Source of the DNA: Methylophilaceae bacterium UBA7525
GTDB taxonomy: Bacteria; Pseudomonadota; Gammaproteobacteria; Burkholderiales; Methylophilaceae
Direction: 5' to 3'
Length of the DNA: 8,067 bases
NCBI GenBank assembly: GCA_002479405.1
Contig: DLMX01000084.1
Span: forward strand, 16,497-24,563
The translations under genes and the position numbers were made by a program. Below, piece after piece: positions 1-5,829 of this stretch. Numbering within the stretch: position 1 is the stretch's first letter; each line of letters begins with the position of its first letter. The notes under the pieces are model-generated. The model was not told where the DNA came from. It searched no databases and worked only from the letters and a program-made list of their open reading frames with translations.

Positions 1-2
1 TG

Positions 3-62
3 CGCGAGCAGATCGCGCTGATGGACGAGCCGCCGTTAATGGCCGGGGGCGGTAATTTCTGA
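3..62 (+). CDS. C-terminal end of an unrecognised protein (5' truncated by window edge)
   Basis: Frame 3 reads REQIALMDEPPLMAGGGNF and then a TGA stop at 60-62. The codon choice (GAG CAG ATC GCG CTG ATG GAC GAG) looks like genuine coding sequence, and the mixture of charged and hydrophobic residues resembles a protein C-terminus. The other two + strand frames are low-complexity or stop early. I do not recognise the family from 19 residues. The gene would converge tail-to-tail on the flavoenzyme that ends at 93, with a 30-base gap. Other frames of this short stretch are also partly open, so the call is tentative. Confidence 0.42.
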   Translation, partial: REQIALMDEPPLMAGGGNF

Positions 63-92
63 CGAAGCAGCAACTTTTATGCAGGTGATGAT

Positions 93-1826
93 TCAGGCGC
101 AGGTGGAATCTTGCGCCTGTTCGGCCAGTTTTTCCTCCGCATGCGGTACGAAAGGAATACCCGGCCTGCCGGTGCATAGTGGCGTGCGGTGGAAACTGCA
201 GAAGGTCTTGGAGCCGCCCGCCAGTGTCCGTACCTTGCTGAAGCCTGACTGCACCAGAATGCGGTGCGCCAGATAACTGCGGAAACCGACGCGGCAATAC
301 AGGAACAAGGGTTGGTCCTTTGGCAGCTTGTCGAGTTGGCTGCGCAGCTTGCCCAGCGGAATATTGGTTGCCTCCGGGATATGCCAGGTTTCGAATTCCG
401 TGGTGCCGCGCACGTCGATAATCATGCTGCCTTCCGTAATCGTTGGATAATCCTCCGCATACCAGAATTCGATGTCGCCCTTGAGCAGATTGGAAGCAAT
501 GAAGCCGGCCATGTTGACCGGGTCCTTGGCTGAGCCGTAGGGCGGGGCGTAGGCCAGCTCCAGCATTTCAAGGTCGTTGACCGTCATGTTGCCGCGCAAG
601 GCTGTGGCGAAAACATCTATGCGTTTGTCCACGCCGTCATAGCCGACGACCTGTGCGCCGAGTATGCGGCCGTTCTCCGGAGCAAACAGCAGCTTGATAT
701 GCATTGGTGCCGTACCCGGATAGTAGCCGGCGTGGCCCGAAGGGTGCAGATAGACCTTGCGGTAGTCGATATTTTGTTGCTTCAGTGTCTTTTCCGTCGC
801 GCCAGTGGCGCCGCCGGTCATTTCAAACACCTTGACGATGGCCGTGCCCTGGGTCGATTGATAAGTGCTGTATCGGCCGAAAATATGGTCAGCAGCGATA
901 CGTCCCTGGCGGTTGGCCGGGCCGGCCAGTGCAATCAGTGTGTCGCTGCCGGTAATGGTGTCCTTGACCTCTACGGCATCGCCTGCGGCGTAAACATCCG
1001 GGTTGCTGGTCTGCATGTGGGCGTTGACCTGAATGCCGCCGCGCGGACCCAGTGTGATATTGGTGTCTTTCAACAGGTCGACGTCCGGTCGTACCCCTAC
1101 TGCCAGCATGACCAGGTCGGATTCCACTGTGCTGCCGTCATTCAGGTGCACCAGTACCTTGCCATCCATGTCCTCGAAACTGCTGGCAGCGGTGCCGAGC
1201 TTCAGGTGCACGCCGTGGTATTGCAGGTGATACTGCATGTCGCGCGCCATCTCCGGGTCGAGCGAAGCGGACAGGATCTGCTCCGCAAGTTCAACAAGAA
1301 CGACCTCGATATTGCGCTGGCGCAGGTTCTCTGCCATTTCTATGCCGATATAGCCGCCGCCGATGACGACAACCCGGCTGACACCTTCATCGACCTTGCT
1401 CTTGATGACGTCCATATCCTCGATATTGCGCAATGTGAAAATGCGCGGATGGTCGATGCCGGACAAGGGCGGTCTGATCGGCTTCGCGCCCGGACTCAGC
1501 ACCAGCTTGTCGTAGGCCTCGAAATATTTGATACCGGTATCCAGTTCGCGCACCAAGATGGTTTTTTCGGCAGTGTTGATGGCGACCACTTCATGTCCTG
1601 TGCGCACATCCAGGTTCAGTGATTCTGCCAAAGTCTGCGGGGTCTGTAGCACCAGTTGTTCCCTGTCCTGGATGTCTCCGCCGATGTGGTAGGGCAGGCC
1701 ACAGTTGGCAAATGATACATAGCGACTGCGTTCCAGCACGACGATCTGCGCTGATTCGCTCAATCTTCTTGCACGGGCAGCGGCGGACATGCCGGCAGCA
1801 ACGCCTCCAATGACGACAATTTTCAT
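93..1826 (-). CDS. CoA-disulfide reductase / NADH-dependent persulfide reductase with C-terminal rhodanese domain
   Basis: This 577-residue FAD-dependent pyridine nucleotide-disulfide oxidoreductase belongs to the CoADR-rhodanese group. Family members reduce CoA disulfide, CoA persulfide or polysulfide with NAD(P)H in the cytoplasm. Seen in order: an N-terminal FAD fold (GGVAAG, residues 7-12); the single active-site Cys42 in SFANCGLPYHIGG; a second nucleotide fold with GGGYIG at 156-161 for NAD(P)H; the FAD motif VYAAGD at 278-283; a dimerisation domain holding the diagnostic YAPPY (Tyr426, Tyr430) followed by SAKDPVN; then a rhodanese domain at about 465-540 with loop cysteine Cys511 in CRVGFRS. 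About 37 further residues carry three more cysteines (543, 551, 576). The ATG at 1826 is supported by the SD-like GAGG (CCTC on the + strand, 1832-1835) five bases upstream. The gene is transcribed divergently from the UmuD-like gene. CoA-disulfide versus persulfide as main substrate cannot be settled here. Confidence 0.93.
   Translation of the reverse strand: MKIVVIGGVAAGMSAAARARRLSESAQIVVLERSRYVSFANCGLPYHIGGDIQDREQLVLQTPQTLAESLNLDVRTGHEVVAINTAEKTILVRELDTGIKYFEAYDKLVLSPGAKPIRPPLSGIDHPRIFTLRNIEDMDVIKSKVDEGVSRVVVIGGGYIGIEMAENLRQRNIEVVLVELAEQILSASLDPEMARDMQYHLQYHGVHLKLGTAASSFEDMDGKVLVHLNDGSTVESDLVMLAVGVRPDVDLLKDTNITLGPRGGIQVNAHMQTSNPDVYAAGDAVEVKDTITGSDTLIALAGPANRQGRIAADHIFGRYSTYQSTQGTAIVKVFEMTGGATGATEKTLKQQNIDYRKVYLHPSGHAGYYPGTAPMHIKLLFAPENGRILGAQVVGYDGVDKRIDVFATALRGNMTVNDLEMLELAYAPPYGSAKDPVNMAGFIASNLLKGDIEFWYAEDYPTITEGSMIIDVRGTTEFETWHIPEATNIPLGKLRSQLDKLPKDQPLFLYCRVGFRSYLAHRILVQSGFSKVRTLAGGSKTFCSFHRTPLCTGRPGIPFVPHAEEKLAEQAQDSTCA
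94..119. repeat. 8-bp perfect inverted repeat at the end of the flavoenzyme gene
   Basis: CAGGCGCA (94-101) and TGCGCCTG (112-119) are exact reverse complements separated by 10 bases. The hairpin covers the last codons and part of the stop codon of the - strand flavoenzyme. Neither side is followed immediately by a run of T, so it is a weak terminator candidate at best. It could limit 3' decay or arise from codon choice. Confidence 0.4.
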
Positions 1827-1856
1827 ACTGGCCTCGGTTGCTTGGTGAAGTTAGAC

Positions 1857-1885
1857 ATTATATACAAAAATATATTAATTATAAA
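1857..1885 (-). promoter_or_regulatory. Predicted sigma-70 promoter of the flavoenzyme gene
   Basis: On the - strand there is a perfect -10 TATAAT (ATTATA on the + strand, 1857-1862), 17 bases from a -35-like TTTATA (1880-1885). Transcription would start near 1850, leaving a leader of about 24 bases with an SD-like GAGG before the ATG at 1826. The surrounding DNA is very AT-rich, so a chance match is possible, but position and spacing fit well. Confidence 0.5.
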
Positions 1886-1895
1886 TATATTGTAT
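1862..1895. promoter_or_regulatory. AT-rich imperfect dyad, candidate operator between divergent genes
   Basis: The outer arms ATACAA (1862-1867) and TTGTAT (1890-1895) are perfect inverted repeats flanking 22 bases, with palindromic TAATTA (1876-1881) at the centre. The same stretch holds a 9-bp direct repeat, AAATATATT, at 1868-1876 and 1883-1891 (15-bp period). A further ATACA lies at 1909-1913, forming TGTAT-N13-ATACA with the right arm. The dyad overlaps the predicted flavoenzyme promoter and lies upstream of the UmuD-like gene, as a shared operator would. AT-rich DNA yields such patterns by chance, so the operator role is inference. Confidence 0.35.
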
Positions 1896-2011
1896 GGGTG
1901 GTTCGCAAATACATCTTTTCAACGACAACCTTATAGCGTTTTGCCAAAAATAGCTTGCCGACGGGCAGCTTCAAACGTAGACTTGTTTTTGTTACGAAAT
2001 CAAGAAGTATC

Positions 2012-2620
2012 ATGAGCGATTCCATCAAATCCCACGGTGGCAAACGACCGGGAGCCGGCCGCAAACCTGCCCACGGTCTTAATGAACCCACCACGGTCAT
2101 CCGCGTACCGGCCAGCACGATTTCGACGGTGAAGGATTTCGTTTCGGCGCTGGTGAAGAAGCGGGCGGTTGAGAACCTGGATCTAGTCGGCGCATTTGAA
2201 TATCCAGCGGCGGATAGTCCGGCGCTGGAATTGCCGCTTTACAGTTCCAAGGTGCCGGCTGGGGTGCCGTCAGCAGCGGATGACCATGTCGAACAGCGAC
2301 TCGATCCCAACCATTTTCTGATTGAGGATAACGACAGCACTTTTTTTGTGACCATCCAGGGGTATTCGATGATCGATGTCGGCCTGATGCCGGGCGACAA
2401 GGCCGTGGTCAATCGGTCGAGGGTTGCCGGTGTCGGTGATATCGTACTGGCCATGATCGATGGCGAATTCACCATCAAAACGCTGGGCAAGACCAAAAGC
2501 GGTGCGCCACGGCTGTTGCCGGCGAATTCCAGCGGCAGTTACAGCCCGATCGAGATATCTGGCGATATGCAGTTCGAGATATGGGGTGTGGTGACCGGCT
2601 CATTCCGCCGGTTCAAATAA
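2012..2620 (+). CDS. UmuD/LexA-like S24 self-cleaving protein with basic N-terminal extension
   Basis: This 202-residue protein has a C-terminal peptidase S24 domain very like UmuD. The putative self-cleavage site is Ala83-Gly84 (VPAGVPSAADDHVEQRLD), the nucleophile is Ser119 (GYSMIDVGLMPGD) and the general base is Lys156 (DGEFTIK). The Gly-to-Ser (35) and Ser-to-Lys (37) spacings equal those of E. coli UmuD, so autocleavage chemistry appears intact. The N-terminus differs from UmuD: a basic GGKRPGAGRKP segment (9-19), then TTVIRVPASTISTVKDFVSAL (27-47), which looks like a strand and helix. That segment type occurs in DNA-binding proteins, so a repressor role is possible. I chose ATG 2012, preceded by a weak AAGAAG, over an upstream TTG (1955) that would add 19 residues not resembling the family. 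No umuC follows; the next gene is convergent. I see no CTGT-N8-ACAG LexA box upstream. It could be a Pol V accessory subunit or a LexA-type regulator. Confidence 0.88.
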   Translation: MSDSIKSHGGKRPGAGRKPAHGLNEPTTVIRVPASTISTVKDFVSALVKKRAVENLDLVGAFEYPAADSPALELPLYSSKVPAGVPSAADDHVEQRLDPNHFLIEDNDSTFFVTIQGYSMIDVGLMPGDKAVVNRSRVAGVGDIVLAMIDGEFTIKTLGKTKSGAPRLLPANSSGSYSPIEISGDMQFEIWGVVTGSFRRFK

Positions 2621-2654
2621 CTGCAGGACAAGGCAACAAGCGTCAGAGTGCATG

Positions 2655-2688
2655 AAAAAGGCCCGCAGCTTGAAAGCTGGCGGGCCTT
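2655..2688 (-). terminator. Rho-independent terminator of the yjdM cluster, possibly bidirectional
   Basis: AAGGCCCGC (2658-2666) pairs with GCGGGCCTT (2680-2688). Inside is a further AGCT/AGCT pairing (2667-2670 with 2675-2678), with one bulged G and a TGAA loop. On the - strand the GC-rich stem runs straight into five T residues (AAAAA on the + strand, 2655-2659), the classical intrinsic terminator layout, 30 bases after the yjdM stop. On the + strand the stem is followed by TTGATCTTT, so it may also stop transcripts from the UmuD-like gene, less efficiently. Confidence 0.85.
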
Positions 2689-2717
2689 GATCTTTGGTGC
2701 CTGTGTATCTGTGGTTC

Positions 2718-3053
2718 TTATACTTTCTTCAGAAAGCAGGCTTTCAGCATCATTTGACCAGCGTCCGTGCGGCAATCCACTTCATGGTCGCCATCGACAA
2801 TACGGATGCTCTTGATCTTGGTGCCTTGTTTCAGGGTAATGGATGAGCCCTTGACCTTCAGATCCTTGATCAGTACGACCGAATCGCCATCCTGCAGGAG
2901 ATTGCCGTTGGCGTCCTTGACCTGACGGCCTTCTTCCGCCTCGGCGACCTCATTCATCGGCCATTCGTAGCCGCAATCGGCGCAGACGTAGTTACTGCCG
3001 TCCTGATAGGTGTTTTCCAGAGTGCATTGGGGGCATGGTGGAATGTTTGACAT
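2718..3053 (-). CDS. yjdM: YjdM/PhnA-family zinc-ribbon protein
   Basis: The 111-residue product has the two-part layout of the YjdM (formerly PhnA) family. An N-terminal zinc ribbon has CPQC at 7-10 and CADC at 24-27. It is followed by a small beta-barrel-like domain with the family hallmark GDSVVLIKDLKVKGSS, ending in CFLKKV. The E. coli relative sits beside the phosphonate genes but is not needed for C-P lyase, and its function is not established. The ATG at 3053 is chosen because CPQC then lies at the usual distance from the start and a purine-rich AGAGAAA lies just upstream; a longer open frame upstream (to 3173) gives unrelated sequence and runs into the GNAT gene. It lies 52 bases downstream of the GNAT gene on the same strand and ends at a strong terminator, so it is probably the last gene of that transcript. 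Confidence 0.92.
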   Translation of the reverse strand: MSNIPPCPQCTLENTYQDGSNYVCADCGYEWPMNEVAEAEEGRQVKDANGNLLQDGDSVVLIKDLKVKGSSITLKQGTKIKSIRIVDGDHEVDCRTDAGQMMLKACFLKKV

Positions 3054-3105
3054 CTTGTTTCTCTTTCTCTTCTCTAAGATAAATCTGCTCGTTAAATTTG
3101 AATAA

Positions 3106-3525
3106 TTAAATCGAATAATCCAGTAGTTCATCCCGCAGCGTAAAACTGCAGGCTTCCCAGAATTGCTGGGCAATCAGGTTTTCCCTCTTCACCAGGCAAT
3201 GAACCTTGCTGATGCCTTCTTCGCGCAGTTGAAGCACTGCAGCATTGACCAATTGACTGGCGATGCCGCGCTCGCGGTAATCCGGCTTGACTGCCATGTG
3301 GTAAAGATAGCCGCGCCAGCCGTCATGGCCGGCCAATACCGAACCCACCATGCGAACGCCGGCATAGGCCGCGAAACTGCTTTTCGGGTTCCTTTGCAGA
3401 AATCGCCTGAAGGTTTCCTCGCTGTCGGATTCACGTATGACGATGGTTTGTGCCGCCTGCCATAACTTCATCAACCGGGGAAAGTCGTCTGCATTCAGCG
3501 GACGCAGTTGAATCGGCAGGGTCAT
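3106..3525 (-). CDS. GNAT-family N-acetyltransferase (YpeA-like)
   Basis: This 139-residue single-domain acetyltransferase uses acetyl-CoA to modify an unknown amine. Seen: the N-terminal strand IQLRPLNADDFPRLMKLW; the VGSVLAGHDGWRGYLYHMAV block typical of YpeA-type GNATs (about 60-79); the acetyl-CoA pyrophosphate-binding loop RERGIA (84-89, matching R/Q-x-x-G-x-G/A); and the C-terminal VKRENLIAQQFWEACSF helix and strand (112-128). Length is normal for the family. Its ATG (3523-3525) overlaps the TGA of the upstream RHH gene as ATGA, so translation is probably coupled. The RHH-GNAT order resembles type II toxin-antitoxin pairs, but the GNAT is shorter and looks more like a general YpeA enzyme than a TacT/AtaT tRNA acetylase. 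The substrate is unknown. Confidence 0.9.
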   Translation of the reverse strand: MTLPIQLRPLNADDFPRLMKLWQAAQTIVIRESDSEETFRRFLQRNPKSSFAAYAGVRMVGSVLAGHDGWRGYLYHMAVKPDYRERGIASQLVNAAVLQLREEGISKVHCLVKRENLIAQQFWEACSFTLRDELLDYSI

Positions 3526-3716
3526 TTCTTTTCGGATTTGAGATTGACCGGCATGCGTGCAAGCTGTTCTTCAGTGCCGTATTGCTGCACGTAATCACGA
3601 ATCATCTGGCGTACTACTTGCGAAGGTGTCAGATCGCGCATGGCGCATACTTCTTCAAAAATCTGTTTTTTGGTCGGGTCAATCAGCAGAGTCAGTCTTG
3701 CGGTTCTGTTTTCCAT
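3522..3716 (-). CDS. Small ribbon-helix-helix (CopG/Arc-type) DNA-binding protein
   Basis: The 64-residue protein has the ribbon-helix-helix pattern: a short basic/hydrophobic strand RTARLTLLI (4-12) that would pair with its partner and contact the DNA major groove, helix A at about 14-26 (PTKKQIFEEVCAM), a turn DLTPS, then helix B QVVRQMIRDYV (33-43). A charged tail (QYGTEEQLARMPVNLKSEKK) follows. Such proteins bind repeated operators as dimers and often repress their own promoter. The stop codon overlaps the GNAT start by four bases. The ATG at 3716 has no clear Shine-Dalgarno sequence upstream, yet the fold starts right after it. Two ATGTTAAT direct repeats lie 17-35 bases upstream, a plausible binding site. 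It may be an antitoxin-like partner of the GNAT or a simple local regulator. Confidence 0.85.
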   Translation of the reverse strand: MENRTARLTLLIDPTKKQIFEEVCAMRDLTPSQVVRQMIRDYVQQYGTEEQLARMPVNLKSEKK

Positions 3717-3732
3717 ATCGGCGATTCAGTTT

Positions 3733-3751
3733 ATGTTAATTACATGTTAAT
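3733..3751. promoter_or_regulatory. Two ATGTTAAT direct repeats, candidate RHH operator
   Basis: ATGTTAAT occurs at 3733-3740 and again at 3744-3751, an 11-bp period close to one helical turn. The repeats sit in the gap between the divergent RHH and sulP genes, overlap the predicted -10 of the RHH promoter and run into the -10 of the sulP promoter. RHH dimers commonly bind side by side on repeats with this sort of spacing. The repeat is seen directly; the binding role is inferred. Confidence 0.45.
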
Positions 3752-3772
3752 ATAATTCACATCATGATACAA
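3744..3772 (-). promoter_or_regulatory. Predicted promoter of the RHH-GNAT-yjdM cluster
   Basis: On the - strand, TTGTAT (3767-3772) lies 17 bases from TAACAT (3744-3749), a moderate sigma-70 match. Transcription would begin near 3737, about 20 bases before the RHH start. The -10 lies inside the second ATGTTAAT repeat. Confidence 0.4.
3751..3756 (+). promoter_or_regulatory. Predicted -10 box of the sulP promoter
   Basis: A perfect TATAAT lies on the + strand, with expected transcription start near 3763 and a leader of about 27 bases to the sulP ATG. No good -35 hexamer lies at 16-18 bases, so the promoter may be weak or activator-dependent. The ATGTTAAT repeats lie where a -35 box would be. 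Confidence 0.4.
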
Positions 3773-3789
3773 ACGCTCTGTTGCCTGCC

Positions 3790-5424
3790 ATGATCGCTAT
3801 TCTTGAGGCGAAACGTGCCGGCCTGCTTGCGAAAGGCCACTGGCTGAACAACATTCTGGCCGGTGTGATCGTTGGTGTCGTAGCGCTGCCGCTCGCCATG
3901 GCCTTTGCCATTGCGTCCGGTGCCAAGCCGGAGCAGGGGCTGTATACCGCCATCGTTGCAGGCGGGCTGACCTCGCTGTTCGGCGGCAGCCGGTTGCAGA
4001 TCGCCGGCCCGACCGGCGCTTTCATTGTCATTCTGGCCGGTGTCACGGCCAAATACGGCATCCAGGGCTTGCAGGTGGCCACACTGATGGCCGGCGTCAT
4101 TCTGTTGATCATGGGCCTGACCCGTCTTGGTGGCGTCATCAAATACATCCCGGATCCGGTCATTGTTGGTTTCACCAGCGGTATCGCCGTCATCATCTTT
4201 GTCGGGCAGTGGAAAGACTTCTTTGGCCTGGGGATGGACCCGGCTGTCGAGCATTTTCATCAGCAGTTCTGGCATCTGATCCAGGCTTTTCCAGGACTGC
4301 ATCCGGCAACGACCATGCTCGCAATGCTGACGCTGGCGGTATTGTTGCTCTCGCCGCGATACCTCAAGCGTGTGCCGGCGCCGCTGGTCGCCATGGTGGT
4401 TGCTACCACTCTGCACTGGCTGTTTGATTTTGAAGGCGTAGCGACCATAGGCAGCGCTTTCGGCGGCATACCGCAAAGCCTGCCGCAGTTCGAAGTACCC
4501 TCCATCTCGTTCTCCGATACCATCAAGCTGATCGGTCCAGCCTTTACCATTGCCTTGCTCGGTGCCATCGAGTCATTGTTGTCCGCCGTGGTGGCCGACG
4601 GCATGACGCGCACCAAACATGACTCCAACCAGGAACTGATCGGGCAGGGCGTCGCCAACATATTTTCGCCGTTGTTTGGCGGTTTTGCCTCGACCGGTGC
4701 CATCGCCAGAACCGCAACCAATATCCGCAACGGCGCTACCAGCCCGGTCGCCGGCCTGTCGCATGCGGCAACCCTGATCATCATCGTGCTGGTGCTGGCA
4801 CCATTGGCTTCGCACATACCGCTGGCAGCACTTTCCGCCATTCTGTTCGTGGTGGCCTACAACATGAGCGAGATGCACCGCTTCAAGCATATGGTCCGCA
4901 CCGCGCCGCAATCGGACAAAGCTGTGCTGTTGCTGACCTTTTTCCTGACTATATTCAGTGACCTGGTGATTGCCATCAATATCGGCGTCATGCTGGCGGC
5001 TCTGCTGTTCATGAAGCGTATGTCCGAAGCGGTGGCCATCGAGCAGCAGCAGCATGAGAAACTGGCGCTGGAGTTTGACGATATCGATTTTGAGTTGCCG
5101 CCGGGCACCGTGGTTTTCACGATGGAAGGCCCGTTCTTTTTCGGTGCTGCGGAACGGATGGAGAATGCGCTGGAGGCTGTACAAGGGCATGCTGGCATGC
5201 TGGTGCTGCGCATGGAGCGCGTACCTTTCATCGATGCGACCGGCCTGCAGTCGCTCTGGGATCTGCTGGATAATTGCAGACGCCACAAGACGCGCCTTGT
5301 CATTAGTGGTGCCCAGAAGTCCGTATATGACGAGATGAAGGTATCCGGACTAATCGATCACCTCGGCAAGGAAAATGTCATCGAACATGTGCAGCAGATC
5401 TTCAGCATGGGCTTCAAGAATTGA
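3790..5424 (+). CDS. SulP-family inorganic anion transporter with C-terminal STAS domain
   Basis: This 544-residue inner-membrane permease belongs to the SulP/SLC26 family, whose bacterial members carry sulfate, bicarbonate or C4-dicarboxylates. The membrane part begins with WLNNILAGVIVGVVALPLA, has the signature PEQGLYTAIVAGG and GGSRLQIAGPTGAF (65-78), and many hydrophobic segments to about residue 415. A cytoplasmic STAS domain follows (about 430-540) with VPFIDATGLQSLWDLL (479-494). Thr484 lies where SpoIIAA-type STAS domains carry their phosphorylatable Ser/Thr. Length is normal. ATG 3790 is chosen over TTG 3781 because it gives the usual short N-terminus; neither has a clear Shine-Dalgarno sequence. 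The stop overlaps the start of the receiver-like gene (TGATG), so the two are probably translated together. Substrate cannot be read from sequence: sulfate and bicarbonate are the main candidates. Confidence 0.93.
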   Translation: MIAILEAKRAGLLAKGHWLNNILAGVIVGVVALPLAMAFAIASGAKPEQGLYTAIVAGGLTSLFGGSRLQIAGPTGAFIVILAGVTAKYGIQGLQVATLMAGVILLIMGLTRLGGVIKYIPDPVIVGFTSGIAVIIFVGQWKDFFGLGMDPAVEHFHQQFWHLIQAFPGLHPATTMLAMLTLAVLLLSPRYLKRVPAPLVAMVVATTLHWLFDFEGVATIGSAFGGIPQSLPQFEVPSISFSDTIKLIGPAFTIALLGAIESLLSAVVADGMTRTKHDSNQELIGQGVANIFSPLFGGFASTGAIARTATNIRNGATSPVAGLSHAATLIIIVLVLAPLASHIPLAALSAILFVVAYNMSEMHRFKHMVRTAPQSDKAVLLLTFFLTIFSDLVIAINIGVMLAALLFMKRMSEAVAIEQQQHEKLALEFDDIDFELPPGTVVFTMEGPFFFGAAERMENALEAVQGHAGMLVLRMERVPFIDATGLQSLWDLLDNCRRHKTRLVISGAQKSVYDEMKVSGLIDHLGKENVIEHVQQIFSMGFKN

Positions 5425-5756
5425 TGCGCAAGGCCCTGATCATCAAGGAAAGCGATAGCGCCTGTTTTGAAAGCGATGCTTTGCTGCAGAACGGGAAGCT
5501 GCAGGCGGAAGCCCATCATGACGGGCAGAGTGCATTGGCGGCTTATCGCACAGGGTATTACCGCTACGTGTTCGTTTCCATGGCCTTGCAGCGTGAAGAC
5601 CCGCTCGAGATCATCCGCCACATCCGCGGCCTGGAATCCGAACTCGGCCTCGACCCGGCACAGATCGTTGTTTCTGCACCCGAGTGCCAGCCCAGCGACA
5701 CCGATATCCAGCAATACAATATCTGTGGTGTCATCCGGTCCCACCGTATGCGTTAA
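5424..5756 (+). CDS. Degenerate stand-alone response-regulator receiver-like protein
   Basis: The 110-residue product matches the alternating pattern of a receiver (REC) domain: strand 1 KALIIKES (3-10); a DGQSALAAYRTG helix (33-44); strand 3 YVFVSMAL (48-55); a helix after it, DPLEIIRHIRGLESEL (59-74); strand 4 QIVVSAP (80-86); strand 5 ICGVIRSH (100-107). The phosphoacceptor Asp after strand 3 is replaced by Ser52, the strand 1 acid pair is reduced to one Glu (Glu9), and the strand 5 Lys appears as Arg105, while Ser84 at the Thr/Ser position is kept. It therefore probably cannot be phosphorylated in the normal way and may act by protein binding. No output domain is present. ATG 5424-5426 shares one base with the sulP stop (TGATG), implying coupled translation and a role linked to the transporter. 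The fold assignment is by eye; no specific function is known to me. Confidence 0.75.
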   Translation: MRKALIIKESDSACFESDALLQNGKLQAEAHHDGQSALAAYRTGYYRYVFVSMALQREDPLEIIRHIRGLESELGLDPAQIVVSAPECQPSDTDIQQYNICGVIRSHRMR

Positions 5757-5829
5757 TCGCGCGCTCTGCTTGTCATTCATTCGCTTGTAAGCATTTCCAC
5801 ATCAGGCTGAAATTTTGGCCAGGGTTTAT

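Noticed and set aside
699..1622. Long + strand open frame of 307 codons opposite the flavoenzyme
   Set aside because: It lies wholly inside the well-supported CoADR gene, matches no family I recognise, and is a typical antisense shadow of GC-rich coding DNA.
1953..1969. Small hairpin GC-T-TGCC / GGCA-GC before the UmuD-like gene
   Set aside because: Only six pairs with a bulge and no following T-run; likely chance.
1955..2011. Upstream TTG start that would lengthen the UmuD-like protein by 19 residues
   Set aside because: The added residues do not resemble family N-termini; ATG 2012 sits just before the conserved GGKRPGAGRKP segment and after a weak ribosome site.
3054..3173. N-terminal extension of YjdM up to 3173
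   Set aside because: The extra 40 residues overlap the GNAT gene, look non-coding in composition, and would push the zinc ribbon away from its usual position at the N-terminus.
3757..4476. Long - strand open frame opposite sulP (239 codons)
   Set aside because: Its translation is low-complexity Gln/His/Arg-rich, typical of the antisense of a membrane protein gene, and it lies over strongly supported SulP sequence.
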